Part shown: positions 34,842-45,138 of the stretch, piece by piece | How the letters are laid out: each line of letters starts with the position of its first letter | Numbering within the stretch: the stretch's first letter is position 1 | Assembly (NCBI GenBank): GCA_002337055.1 | Contig: DDFG01000005.1 | Location: 261,037 to 325,036 of the forward strand | Source: Betaproteobacteria bacterium UBA1934 | GTDB taxonomy: Bacteria; Pseudomonadota; Gammaproteobacteria; Burkholderiales; Rhodocyclaceae | DNA: 64,000 bases | Direction: 5' to 3' | Position numbers and translations under genes: made by a program | Notes under the pieces: model-generated | Databases searched by the model: none | The model's input: the letters and a program-made list of their open reading frames with translations, nothing else | What the model was told of the DNA's origin: nothing

Positions 34842-35923
34842 CACGCGTCGCCGGCCAGCGCGGCGAGCTGTTCCGCCTGGTGTTCCGAGACAAGCGCCCC
34901 CAGCAGTTCTTCGAGGTCGCCATCCAGAATGGCGGCAATCTTGTAGAGCGTCAGGTTGATGCGGTGATCCGTCACCCGCCCTTGCGGAAAATTGTAGGTA
35001 CGGATGCGTTCGGACCGGTCGCCCGAGCCGATCAGGCTCTTGCGGGTCGAGGCGATCTGGCTTTGCTGGGCGCGCAACTGGCCGTCCTTGATGCGGGCCG
35101 CCAGCACGCGCATGGCGGACGCTTTGTTGGCGTGTTGCGAGCGACCATCCTGGCATTCCGCGACGATACCAGTCGGGATGTGGGTGATGCGCACCGCCGA
35201 TTCGGTTTTCTGGATGTGCTGCCCGCCCGCGCCGGAAGCCCGGAACGTGTCGATGCGCAGATCGGCCGGATTGATGTCGACATCTCCGACCTCGTCGGCT
35301 TCCGGCATCACCGCCACAGTGCAGGCGGAGGTGTGGATGCGCCCTTGCGATTCGGTCTCGGGCACGCGCTGGACGCGGTGCCCGCCCGATTCGAACTTGA
35401 GGCGCGAGTAGGCGCCGTCGCCGACGATCCTGCAGATCACTTCCTTGTATCCGCCCAGATCGGACTCGTTGGCCGACATCACCTCCACCTGCCAACGGCG
35501 ACGCTCGGCAAAACGCGAGTACATGCGAAAGAGGTCGCCGGAAAACAGGGCCGATTCATCCCCGCCGGTGCCGGCGCGGATTTCCAGGATGACATTGCGT
35601 CCGTCGTTGGGGTCGCGCGGTAGCAACTGCTTCTGCAATTCGAGATCGAGTTCGGGCAGGCGCGTTTTGGCGGTCGCCATTTCTTCGGCCGCGAATTCGC
35701 GCATGTCGGGATCGCCCAGCAAGGCCTCGGCTTCGGTCAAATCTCGTTCGCACTGCCGGTATTCCTGCCAGAGTTGCACCACCGGCTCGATCTCGGCGCG
35801 CTCGCGGGTCAGCTTGCGAAACCGGTCTAGATCGCTGGCAGCATCGGGCGCGGCCAGCAAAAGGTCGAGTTCTTCCAGCCGATCGGCCAGATGGGCCAGT
35901 TTTTCACGAATGCTCGTTTTCAT
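34841..35923 (-). CDS. prfA: Peptide chain release factor 1
   Basis: This 360-residue protein has an N-terminal coiled region, EIRAGTGGDESALFSGDLFR, and the catalytic GGQ in RASGAGGQHIQKTESAVRIT. It ends with GSGDRSERIRTYNFPQGRVT and DHRINLTLYK. It ends translation at UAA and UAG. The ATG at 35923 gives the standard length; the open frame upstream runs antisense through a GGDEF gene and is not coding. In many relatives hemA directly precedes prfA, but here a signalling gene intervenes. Confidence 0.97.
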   Translation of the reverse strand: MKTSIREKLAHLADRLEELDLLLAAPDAASDLDRFRKLTRERAEIEPVVQLWQEYRQCERDLTEAEALLGDPDMREFAAEEMATAKTRLPELDLELQKQLLPRDPNDGRNVILEIRAGTGGDESALFSGDLFRMYSRFAERRRWQVEVMSANESDLGGYKEVICRIVGDGAYSRLKFESGGHRVQRVPETESQGRIHTSACTVAVMPEADEVGDVDINPADLRIDTFRASGAGGQHIQKTESAVRITHIPTGIVAECQDGRSQHANKASAMRVLAARIKDGQLRAQQSQIASTRKSLIGSGDRSERIRTYNFPQGRVTDHRINLTLYKIAAILDGDLEELLGALVSEHQAEQLAALAGDA

Positions 35924-36100
35924 GCCAGGGTCTGTTCGCGTGCGCGGCGGAGGCGCCGGGGCCGCCATGGTAACCGAGATCGTCGCGGTTGTCGGCAGTT
36001 GCCCCAGAGCAAAGATTTGCACCGGAAGCGTTCCGCATTGCGAAATCTCCATGCAAAGCCGCATAATCCGTCTTTGCCCGTTTTGGGCAATTTTCTCATC

Positions 36101-37711
36101 ATGTCCGCCATTCCCCATTCCGTCATTGCGCTGGCCGAAACCCTTGAACGCCGTTGGAAGCAGTATTTGCACAACGGCGATTTTGACGCCTTTGTCGAAT
36201 TCACGCTGTCGTTGAACGGTCTGACCGAACAACTCGACCGCCTGCAACTGCCCGGACTGGTGCGCGCCTGCCAGGAACTGGAAAACCTTGCGCTCAACCT
36301 GTTCGGCAACGTCACCAGCCACCCCATTGGCCAAGAAGAATCCGGTTCGATACAGGCGCAACTCGCCGGCATTCTGCGCGAACTGCATCGCCACGAGACG
36401 CCAGCGGTCGCGCATCGCCATTCGGACGACATCGAGCACACTGACGACGACAGCTGGAATCGCCCTCGCGATGTGCTGGTGGTGTCGCGGCCCGGACATC
36501 CCTGGACGGTGTCGCTTTCGGAACAATTGGCGTTCTTCGGATTCCGACCCTGCCAGATCGCCTGGAATGAAGCCGCGCCGGCACATATCACGCCGCTTGC
36601 CGTGGTCTTCGTTCCCGACCGCGAAGGCGTGCCCTACCCGGGCGAAGCGTTGACAGCCATCAAGCGGTTGCGCGGCGAATTCTCGGCGAGTTATTTCTAT
36701 TGCCTGTCTGTCCCGTCGATCCTGGAATCCATTGTCCATCTGCAACGCGTCGGCGCCGACGCCTGCGTGCCCGTGGGCGACAAGATCAGCGATGTCCTCT
36801 CGCGCATTCTCGATCTGGTGCAAACCAAGGAACAGACTGTGCCGCGCGTGCTGGTTGTCGAAGATTCCGCCACCGCCGTCGCCCACATCCGCCGCTCGCT
36901 GTCGCAGCACGGCATCGACAGCCGCGCCATCGGCGACCCGCGTTTCATTGTCGAAGCCGCCGTCGACTACCGTCCAGACATCATCCTGATGGATATGTAC
37001 ATGCCTTTCTGCACCGGCGTCGAGGTCACCCGGGCGCTCAGGCAGTTGCCGGAACATCACTCGACACCCGTCATCTACCTTTCCAGCGAAACTGATATCG
37101 CCCAGCAGGTCGAGGCGCTGCGCCTGGGCGGAGACCAGTTCCTGACCAAGCCGGTCAATCCGGTCGTGCTCGCCGCGGTCGTCAAGACCAAGATCGAGCG
37201 CTACCGGGACATGATGCGCTCGGGCCGGCACGACAGCCTGACCGGCCTTCTGAACCATACCGCTGCCAAAAACCGGCTGGAACAACTGGTGCGCATGGCG
37301 GAACCGAACGGCACCCTGACGGTCGCCATGATCGACATCGACCGCTTCAAGTCGGTCAACGACAACTGGGGTCACCCGGTGGGCGATCAGGTCATTCGCA
37401 GCCTCGCCTGGCTGTTACGCGGCCGCTTGCGCAGTACAGACCTGATCGGGCGCTACGGCGGCGAGGAGTTCATTGTTGCACTGCCCAACGCCGACATCGA
37501 CCAGGCACTGAATCTGCTGAACCGCATCCGTGAGGATTTCTCGCGGCTGCCGCACGCGCACGCGCAGGGCACCTTGCGCGCCACCTTCAGCGGTGGCGTG
37601 GCCACCTATCCCGAATTCCTGAGCGCGTCGACCCTGATCGAAGGCGCCGACAATGCGCTGCTCGACGCCAAACGAAACGGCCGCAACCGAATCATCGCTG
37701 CCCTGCCTTGA
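36101..37711 (+). CDS. Response regulator-type diguanylate cyclase (REC-GGDEF)
   Basis: This 536-residue protein has an N-terminal helical region of unknown type (about 1-110), a degenerate receiver-like segment (about 120-240), a receiver domain (about 248-365: VLVVEDSATAVAHIRRSLSQ, Asp in IILMDMYMPFCTG, FLTKPVNPVVL) and GGDEF (about 375-535). GGEEF is near residue 453 with an RSTD inhibition site before it, so it looks active and product-regulated. It is divergent from prfA and convergent with hemA (8 bases between stops), splitting the usual hemA-prfA neighbours. The kinase that phosphorylates it is not nearby on the same strand. Confidence 0.9.
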   Translation: MSAIPHSVIALAETLERRWKQYLHNGDFDAFVEFTLSLNGLTEQLDRLQLPGLVRACQELENLALNLFGNVTSHPIGQEESGSIQAQLAGILRELHRHETPAVAHRHSDDIEHTDDDSWNRPRDVLVVSRPGHPWTVSLSEQLAFFGFRPCQIAWNEAAPAHITPLAVVFVPDREGVPYPGEALTAIKRLRGEFSASYFYCLSVPSILESIVHLQRVGADACVPVGDKISDVLSRILDLVQTKEQTVPRVLVVEDSATAVAHIRRSLSQHGIDSRAIGDPRFIVEAAVDYRPDIILMDMYMPFCTGVEVTRALRQLPEHHSTPVIYLSSETDIAQQVEALRLGGDQFLTKPVNPVVLAAVVKTKIERYRDMMRSGRHDSLTGLLNHTAAKNRLEQLVRMAEPNGTLTVAMIDIDRFKSVNDNWGHPVGDQVIRSLAWLLRGRLRSTDLIGRYGGEEFIVALPNADIDQALNLLNRIREDFSRLPHAHAQGTLRATFSGGVATYPEFLSASTLIEGADNALLDAKRNGRNRIIAALP

Positions 37712-37719
37712 CCCGGCAG

Positions 37720-38970
37720 CTAATCCGCCTTGTGCAAATGAAAGAGCCGCGTCGCGGCATGCAGCAGTTCGCTGCGCTCCGAGGCATCCGCCGTATTGAG
37801 TTCGTGCGTCGGCGCATGCAGGAGCTTGTTGGTCAGCCGCTGTGAAAGCTGCTCCATAACCAGTTCGGGCGTCTCGCCCTTTGCAAGCAATTTCATGGCG
37901 TGCTCGATTTCGTGGCGGCGCATGCGCTCCGCGGTATCGCGCAGCGAACGGATCAGCGGCACCGTTTCGCGCCCGTCCAGCCAGTGCAGAAAACTCTCGA
38001 CCTGCTGCGTAATGATCGCCTCGGCTTGCACAACCGCAGCCTGCCGCGATTCCAGGCCACTCTCGACCACTTGCGCCAGATCGTCGACGGTATACAGAAA
38101 AACATCGTCGAGTTCGCCGACTTCCATCTCAATATCGCGGGGCACCGCCAGGTCGACCATGAAAATCGGCCGGTGACGCCGCGCCTTGATCGCCCGCTCA
38201 ACCATGCCCAGACCGATGATGGGCAAGGGGCTGGCGGTACACGACACGACAATGTCGTGTTGCGGCAAATAGTCGGCGAGTTCGTCGAGCCGGATGGCAT
38301 TGCCCTCATAGCGGGCGGCCAGCGCCTGACCGCGCTCCAGCGTGCGGTTGGCAACCGTGATCTGCCGGGGTTTCTGCGCGCCGAAATGCGCCGCGCAGAG
38401 TTCGATCATTTCACCCGCGCCGATGAACAGCACGCGCTGCTCGCCAACCGATTCGAAAATCCGCTCGGCCAGATGCACCGCTGCGGCCGCCATCGACACC
38501 GTATTGGCGCCGATAGCCGTGGTCGTGCGCACCTCCTTGGCCACCGCGAAGGAGCGCTGGAAGAGCTTGTGCAGACTAGTACCCAGCGTGCCCGCCTCTT
38601 CAGCGACGCGCATCGCATCCTTCATCTGCCCGAGAATCTGGGGTTCGCCGATGACCATGGAGTCGAGCCCGCTGGCGACCCGAAAGGCGTGGCGCACCGC
38701 TTCGGGCTGATCGAGCGTATACAGGTAGGGCTTGATCTGATGGTGCTCGATACGATGGTAGTCCGACAGCCAATCCACTGCCAGCGCGGGCGACTCGGCT
38801 GCACAGTAGAGTTCGGTGCGGTTGCAGGTCGACAGGATGGCTGCTTCCTTCACAGGCTTGGCGCCAATGAGATTGTGCAGCGCCTGCTGAAGGCTCTCGG
38901 CGTGAAAGGCCACCCGTTCGCGGATAGCGAGCGGAGCCGAATGATGATTGATGCCGAGGGTAAAGATCAC
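37720..38970 (-). CDS. hemA: Glutamyl-tRNA reductase
   Basis: This 416-residue enzyme has LGINHHSAPLAIRERVAF, catalytic cysteine in AAILSTCNRTELYCA, GLDSMVIGEPQILGQMKDAM, NADPH-binding VLFIGAGEMIELCAAHFGA and a C-terminal dimerisation helix. It commits glutamyl-tRNA to tetrapyrrole synthesis. The GTG at 38970 places IFTLGINHHSAP at the N-terminus as in the family. A TATAAT box lies just upstream. It supplies the pathway completed by hemC, hemD and hemF elsewhere in the window. Confidence 0.96.
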   Translation of the reverse strand: MIFTLGINHHSAPLAIRERVAFHAESLQQALHNLIGAKPVKEAAILSTCNRTELYCAAESPALAVDWLSDYHRIEHHQIKPYLYTLDQPEAVRHAFRVASGLDSMVIGEPQILGQMKDAMRVAEEAGTLGTSLHKLFQRSFAVAKEVRTTTAIGANTVSMAAAAVHLAERIFESVGEQRVLFIGAGEMIELCAAHFGAQKPRQITVANRTLERGQALAARYEGNAIRLDELADYLPQHDIVVSCTASPLPIIGLGMVERAIKARRHRPIFMVDLAVPRDIEMEVGELDDVFLYTVDDLAQVVESGLESRQAAVVQAEAIITQQVESFLHWLDGRETVPLIRSLRDTAERMRRHEIEHAMKLLAKGETPELVMEQLSQRLTNKLLHAPTHELNTADASERSELLHAATRLFHLHKAD

Positions 38971-39000
38971 AAGCGGAGAGCGACAGTCGGGATTGCCCGC

Positions 39001-39029
39001 ATTATAGTCGCAGGCCGCCCGACTCAGAA
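39001..39029 (-). promoter_or_regulatory. Sigma-70-type promoter for hemA
   Basis: On the minus strand a perfect TATAAT (39006-39001) lies 17 bases after TTCTGA (39029-39024). The -35 overlaps the cysA stop codon. Transcription would begin near 38994, about 24 bases before the hemA GTG. This would let hemA be expressed independently of the sulfate transporter genes upstream. Confidence 0.55.
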
Positions 39030-40088
39030 CAGGAAGGCTTGCTTGGCCGATTCTTTCGCAACCGCGTCCCCGAAGACCTTGACCTGGCGCGGCCTGAACC
39101 ACACCGGCTGACCGGCGAGCAGATTGAGCGCCTCGTGCCGCTCGCGCGACAATTCCACCTCGACGATCTCGGCGCCGTGCAACAATTCCACCCGCACCAC
39201 CGGGCCGATCGGGTGCACATGCTGCACCACCGCTTCCAGCGCGCTTTCCGCCGGGTGCCGCGAAATCTCGATGTCGTGTGGACGAACAAACGCCGTGGTG
39301 GTCTCCGCTTCGGCCTCCTCCCGCCCGATTTCCGCCCACTTGCCCTGCACGCGGCTGTGGAAGACGTTCACGTTGCCGAGAAACTCATACACGAAGGGCG
39401 AGGCCGGATTGGAGTAGACCTCGTCCGGCGTGCCGATCTGCTCGATCCGGCCGTGGTTCATCACCACGACGCGGTCGGCGACTTCGAGTGCTTCCTCCTG
39501 ATCGTGGGTGACGAACACACTGGAAATGTGCATTTCATCGTGCAGACGGCGCAACCAGCGGCGCAGTTCCTTGCGCACCTTGGTATCGAGGGCGCCAAAG
39601 GGCTCGTCGAGCAGCAGAACCTTGGGTTCCACCGCCAGCGCCCGGGCCAGGGCGATGCGCTGGCGCTGCCCGCCGGAGAGCTGCGATGGGTAACGGTCGG
39701 CCAGCCAGTCGAGCTGGACCAGTCCGAGCAGTTCCATCACCCGCTTGCGAATCTCCGCCTCGCTCGGGCGTTCCTTGCGCGGCTTGACCCGCAAGCCGAA
39801 CGCAACGTTCTCGAACACGCTCATATGCCGAAACAACGCGTAATGTTGAAACACGAAACCCACATTCCGTTCGCGGGCGTGCAGATGCGTCGCTTCGGCA
39901 CCGGCGAACAATACCTCGCCGCGATCGGGGCTTTCCATGCCGGCAATGATCCGCAGCAACGTCGTCTTGCCGCAGCCGGAGGGGCCGAGCAAGGCCACCA
40001 GTTCTCCGGTGGGAATGTCGAGATGGATGTCGTCGAGCGCGACAAAGCTGCCGAACTGCTTGCCGATACCGCGAATTTCTATGCTCAT
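39024..40088 (-). CDS. cysA: Sulfate/thiosulfate ABC transporter ATPase
   Basis: This 354-residue protein has Walker A GPSGCGKTTLLRIIAG, signature LSGGQRQRIALARAL, Walker B VLLLDEPFGALDTKVRKELR and a C-terminal TOBE-like regulatory part (about 240-350). The SIEIRGIGKQFGSFVALDDI opening is typical of CysA. It energises sulfate uptake by CysT and CysW. It overlaps cysW by four bases and is last in the sbp-cysT-cysW-cysA operon. Confidence 0.95.
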   Translation of the reverse strand: MSIEIRGIGKQFGSFVALDDIHLDIPTGELVALLGPSGCGKTTLLRIIAGMESPDRGEVLFAGAEATHLHARERNVGFVFQHYALFRHMSVFENVAFGLRVKPRKERPSEAEIRKRVMELLGLVQLDWLADRYPSQLSGGQRQRIALARALAVEPKVLLLDEPFGALDTKVRKELRRWLRRLHDEMHISSVFVTHDQEEALEVADRVVVMNHGRIEQIGTPDEVYSNPASPFVYEFLGNVNVFHSRVQGKWAEIGREEAEAETTTAFVRPHDIEISRHPAESALEAVVQHVHPIGPVVRVELLHGAEIVEVELSRERHEALNLLAGQPVWFRPRQVKVFGDAVAKESAKQAFLF

Positions 40089-40951
40089 GCCGTTTTCTCC
40101 GGAGGCAGTTCGGCGTTCAGCATCGCCATTTCCTTCTGCATGCGCCACTCGACCACCGTCTTGGCAACCAGCGTCAGCAGGGCCAACAGGGCGAGGACGG
40201 AGGCGGCGGCGAAAGCGCCGACCTGGTTGTATTCGTTGTAGAGAATCTCGACGTGCAGCGGCAGCGTGTTGGTTTCGCCGCGAATGTGGCCGGAGACGAC
40301 GCTCACCGCGCCAAATTCGCCCAACGCCCGCGCATTCGCCAGAATCACGCCGTAGAGCAGGCCCCATTTGATGTTGGGCAGAGTCACCCGCCAGAACATC
40401 TGCCAGCCGGAGGCGCCGAGCGAGATCGCCGCTTCCTCCTCGTCCTTTCCCTGCGACTGCATCAGCGGAATCAGTTCGCGCGCGACGAATGGGAAGGTGA
40501 TGAACAGCGTCGCCAGCACCATGCCGGGCACCGCGAAGATGACCTTGATCTCGTGCGCCGTCAGCCAGGCGCCAAACACGCCATTGACGCCGAAGAGCAG
40601 AATGAAGATCAGGCCGGCAACCACCGGGCTGACGGCGAAGGGCAGGTCGATCAGGGTCACCAGCAGGCTCTTGCCGCGAAAATCGAATTTGGCGACCGCC
40701 CAGGCCGCCGCCACGCCGAACAGGATGTTCAGCGGCAGTGCCGCCAGCGCGATGCCGATCGACAAACCCACGGCCGCCCGCGCTTCCGGCTCGGCCAGGG
40801 CCGCGACATAGGCCGACCAGCCTTGCGCCAGCGCCTCGACGAACACCGCCGCCAAAGGCAAGCCGAGAAAGGCAAACAGGAAGACGAGTCCGATCGCGGT
40901 GAGGCTCCAGCGCACCCAGCGCGGTTCCTGCGCCGCCCGCCGCCGGCTCAT
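40085..40951 (-). CDS. cysW: Sulfate ABC transporter permease CysW
   Basis: This 288-residue inner-membrane protein has about six hydrophobic helices and the permease EAA loop (EEEAAISLGASGWQMFWRVT). It also has the CysW-like ALGEFGAVSVVSGHIRGETN and NTLPLHVEILYNEYN segments. It pairs with CysT to form the channel. The ATG at 40951 overlaps the cysT stop by four bases. Confidence 0.95.
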   Translation of the reverse strand: MSRRRAAQEPRWVRWSLTAIGLVFLFAFLGLPLAAVFVEALAQGWSAYVAALAEPEARAAVGLSIGIALAALPLNILFGVAAAWAVAKFDFRGKSLLVTLIDLPFAVSPVVAGLIFILLFGVNGVFGAWLTAHEIKVIFAVPGMVLATLFITFPFVARELIPLMQSQGKDEEEAAISLGASGWQMFWRVTLPNIKWGLLYGVILANARALGEFGAVSVVSGHIRGETNTLPLHVEILYNEYNQVGAFAAASVLALLALLTLVAKTVVEWRMQKEMAMLNAELPPEKTA

Positions 40952-41805
40952 GGTCGCGCCCCCTCGACCACGCTGCCGCGATGACGGTTCGCCGCCCACC
41001 ATTGCAACAGGTTGATCGCCAGCAGCAGCACAAAGGAAATCGCCAGCATGACCACGGCCAGCGCGGTGGCGCCGAGCAGGTCGTACTGCTCGAGCTTGGA
41101 GATGATCAGCAGCGGTGTGATTTCCGAGACCAGCGGCAGGTTGCCGGCGATGAAAATGACCGAGCCGTATTCGCCAAGCGCCCTCGCGAAGGCGAGCGAG
41201 AAGCCGGTCAGCAGAGCCGGAAATATGGCGGGGAACAGAATGCGAACGAAAGTCTGCCAGCGCGAGGCGCCGAGGGTCGCGGCCGCCTCCTCCACTTCCG
41301 GTTCGATGTCTTCGATCACCGGTTGCAGGGTGCGCACGACAAAAGGCAGACCGATGAAGGTCAGCGCCACAACGATGCCGAGCGGCGTATAGGCCACCTT
41401 CAGGCCGAGCGGCTCCAGCCAGCGCCCGATCCAGCCGTTGCCTGCGTAAAGGGTGGCCAGCGTGATGCCGGCCACCGCGGTGGGCAACGCGAAGGGCAGG
41501 TCGACCAGCGAATCGACCAGCCGCTTGCCGGGAAAATCGTAACGCACCAGCATCCACGCCACGATCAGGCCGAATACGCCGTTGATCGCCGCCGCTGCCA
41601 GCGACGCCCCGAAGGTGACGCGCAAGGCAGCCAGCGCCCGCTCGCCGGTGGCGATATCGAGAATGCCGTGCAACCCCAGTTCGCTGCTTTTCAGAATCAG
41701 CGCCCCCAGCGGGATGAGCACGATCAGCGACAAGTAAACCAGCGCATAGCCCAGCCCGAGGCCTAAGCCGGGCAGAACGCGGGGCGGGCTGTGCGGGGCC
41801 GACAT
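40948..41805 (-). CDS. cysT: Sulfate ABC transporter permease CysT (CysU)
   Basis: This 285-residue permease has GLGLGYALVYLSLIVLIPLG as the first membrane helix, an EAA loop (VEEAAATLGASRWQTFVRIL) and ALGEYGSVIFIAGNLPLVSE, which marks the CysT group. It forms the transport channel with CysW. The ATG at 41805 shares a base with the sbp stop codon. Confidence 0.95.
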   Translation of the reverse strand: MSAPHSPPRVLPGLGLGLGYALVYLSLIVLIPLGALILKSSELGLHGILDIATGERALAALRVTFGASLAAAAINGVFGLIVAWMLVRYDFPGKRLVDSLVDLPFALPTAVAGITLATLYAGNGWIGRWLEPLGLKVAYTPLGIVVALTFIGLPFVVRTLQPVIEDIEPEVEEAAATLGASRWQTFVRILFPAIFPALLTGFSLAFARALGEYGSVIFIAGNLPLVSEITPLLIISKLEQYDLLGATALAVVMLAISFVLLLAINLLQWWAANRHRGSVVEGARP

Positions 41806-42803
41806 TATTTGCTGACGTAAATCTGGTCGAAGCTGCCGCCGTCCTTGAAGTGGGTGGCGAAGGCTTTGGCCGGGCCACCAAAAACGTCATCCACCGTGAA
41901 GGTTTTGACTGCGGGGAACTGTGCCGCATACTTCTTCAGCAACTCGGCGCTACGCGGGCGCAGATAATTGCGGGCCGCGTTCTCCTGCCCTTCGGGCGAC
42001 CAGAGGTAATCCAGGTAGGCTTGCGCCAGTTTTCGCGTGCCCTTCTTGTCGACCACCTTGTCGACCAGCGCCACCGGGAATTCGGTTTGCAGGGTCAGGC
42101 TGGGATAAACCACCTCGAACTCGCCCTTGCCGAATTCGCGCGCAATTAGCTCGGCCTCGCACTCGAAGGTAAGCAGCACGTCGCCGATCCGGCGTTGCAT
42201 GAAGGTCGTCGTCGCGTCACGCCCGCCGGCCGCAAACAGCGGCGCATTCTTCAGCAGCCGGCCGACGAATGCCTGCGCGCCCTGGTCGCTGCCGCCCGGC
42301 TGCTTCAGCGCCCAGGCCCAGGCCGACAGATAGCTGTTGCGACCGTTACCGGTGTTCTTGGGGTGCGGCAGGATTACCTGCACGCCGTCTTTGGCGAGGT
42401 CACCCCAATCGCGGATTGATTTCGGGTTGCCCTTCCTGACGATGAATACCATCGCCGAGGTATAGGGCGAGGCGTTGTTGGGAAATTTCCTGTTCCAGTC
42501 CTTGGCGACCAAGCCTTTTTCCGCGAGGAATTCGACGTCGTTGGCCTGGTTCATGGTCACCACGTCGGCCTCCAGCCCGTCGGCCACCGCACGCACCTGT
42601 TTGGTCGAACCGCCGTGCGACTGCTTGAGGGTCACCTCTTCGCCAGTCTTCGCCTTCCAGAATTTCTGGAACAGCGGGTTGTAATCCTTGTATACATCAC
42701 GGGCGACGTCGTAGGAGACGTTCAGCAAAGACACTTCGGCCTGCGCCAACGTAGCAGCGGTCGCTAGCAACAGGCCGGACAGAAACTGATTGAAACGGGA
42801 CAT
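41805..42803 (-). CDS. sbp: Periplasmic sulfate-binding protein
   Basis: This 332-residue protein has a cleavable signal peptide (MSRFNQFLSGLLLATAATLAQA) and then SLLNVSYDVARDVYKDYNPL. The sulfate-binding family features KQSHGGSTKQVRAVADGLEA, VTMNQANDVEFLAEKG, HPKNTGNGRNSYLSAWAWAL and GGRDATTTFMQRRIGDVLLT follow. It delivers sulfate to CysT/CysW. It is the first gene of the transporter operon. Sbp and CysP are hard to tell apart by eye; the NVSYD start favours Sbp. Confidence 0.93.
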   Translation of the reverse strand: MSRFNQFLSGLLLATAATLAQAEVSLLNVSYDVARDVYKDYNPLFQKFWKAKTGEEVTLKQSHGGSTKQVRAVADGLEADVVTMNQANDVEFLAEKGLVAKDWNRKFPNNASPYTSAMVFIVRKGNPKSIRDWGDLAKDGVQVILPHPKNTGNGRNSYLSAWAWALKQPGGSDQGAQAFVGRLLKNAPLFAAGGRDATTTFMQRRIGDVLLTFECEAELIAREFGKGEFEVVYPSLTLQTEFPVALVDKVVDKKGTRKLAQAYLDYLWSPEGQENAARNYLRPRSAELLKKYAAQFPAVKTFTVDDVFGGPAKAFATHFKDGGSFDQIYVSK

Positions 42804-42916
42804 GCGGCACCTCGAGGGAAAAATCGCTGATTGAAATTTAGCAAACAGCGATATAGCCGCAAAGACGGATTTTGAATTTGCTTATTCCATCCCGCTTCAG
42901 TTTTATCCTGACGCCG

Positions 42917-43108
42917 TCAGCAGATCGCCCGGGTGCAGGCCGACGCGTTCCGCGCAACGAAGGCGAGGTCAGCGGCCGATGGCGTGTGCGCCGCGTAATT
43001 CTCCGCAATCGCCAACGTGCCCAGCACCGACCCACCCGAACCGAGCACGGTCAGCGCCACCACAACGAGGTGAAGTACCAGAGGTTTGACGAGATATTTG
43101 GCTTGCAT
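42917..43108 (-). CDS. Small exported or membrane-anchored peptide, unknown function
   Basis: This 63-residue open frame starts at an ATG with a clear AAGGAG site. A hydrophobic segment (about residues 8-30: VKPLVLHLVVVALTVLGSGG) looks like a signal or anchor, followed by a short polar tail containing two cysteines (ACTRAIC). It lies 113 bases upstream of the sbp start on the same strand, so it could be the leader gene of the sulfate uptake operon. I do not recognise the family. A real gene is likely because of the ribosome-binding site and the helix. Confidence 0.5.
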   Translation of the reverse strand: MQAKYLVKPLVLHLVVVALTVLGSGGSVLGTLAIAENYAAHTPSAADLAFVARNASACTRAIC

Positions 43109-43180
43109 GGCGGTCTCCTTTCGACACATTCAGTACAGCAGGTGAGCTCACTGTAGGACGAAGCCAGCCACGATCCCATC

Positions 43181-43223
43181 GAAATGCGACAAAATGCCGG
43201 CACGGTGGCGTGAAATGCGCCAA
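43181..43223. repeat. Pair of 12-base direct repeats in the prfC upstream region
   Basis: GAAATGCGACAA (43181-43192) and GAAATGCGCCAA (43212-43223) differ at one base and start 31 bases apart, about three DNA turns. They lie between the small minus-strand gene and prfC, where promoters for both would sit. A shorter GAAATG recurs at 43232. They may be binding sites for a regulator; the match could also be chance. Confidence 0.35.
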
Positions 43224-43310
43224 GGTGTGCCGAAATGGCTGCCGGAGATTCGGCAGAGGCACCGCAAGCCCGCTATAATCGCGCCTCATTGATTTTGCAG
43301 AGTTTTTGCC

Positions 43311-44885
<1,575 letters not shown>

Positions 44886-44949
44886 TCCGCTGGTCGCGCC
44901 GCCCGCGAGCGGCTATCATCCACATTCATTCCGACAGGATTTGTCCGCC

Positions 44950-45132
44950 ATGACCGCCTTTGCCCGTCTCCTGCCTGCCGTCCTTACCCTGACGCTCGCT
45001 GCCTGCGCCTCTTCGTCGCTCGACACGCCCAACATGGAGCAGACCGGCAAGCTCAAGGTCAATCCCGCCCTGCTCGGGCAGCCGGCACCGGCCTCCAGCG
45101 CGCAGACCGCCGATAAAGCCAGTCCGAAATAG
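44950..45132 (+). CDS. Small lipoprotein, unknown function
   Basis: This 60-residue protein has a type II signal peptide (MTAFARLLPAVLTLTLAAC) with a clear lipobox LAAC, then a polar, Pro/Ala/Ser-rich tail without predicted structure. It lies between prfC and the second kinase/cNMP fusion, six bases before the kinase ATG, so the two are probably cotranscribed. It lacks the motif of the LptM/YifL family. Function is unknown. Confidence 0.7.
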   Translation: MTAFARLLPAVLTLTLAACASSSLDTPNMEQTGKLKVNPALLGQPAPASSAQTADKASPK

Positions 45133-45138
45133 CGGGCC

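Noticed and set aside
35924..37375. Upstream extension of prfA antisense to the GGDEF gene
   Set aside because: The conserved RF1 begins at 35923; the extension mirrors the GGDEF gene.
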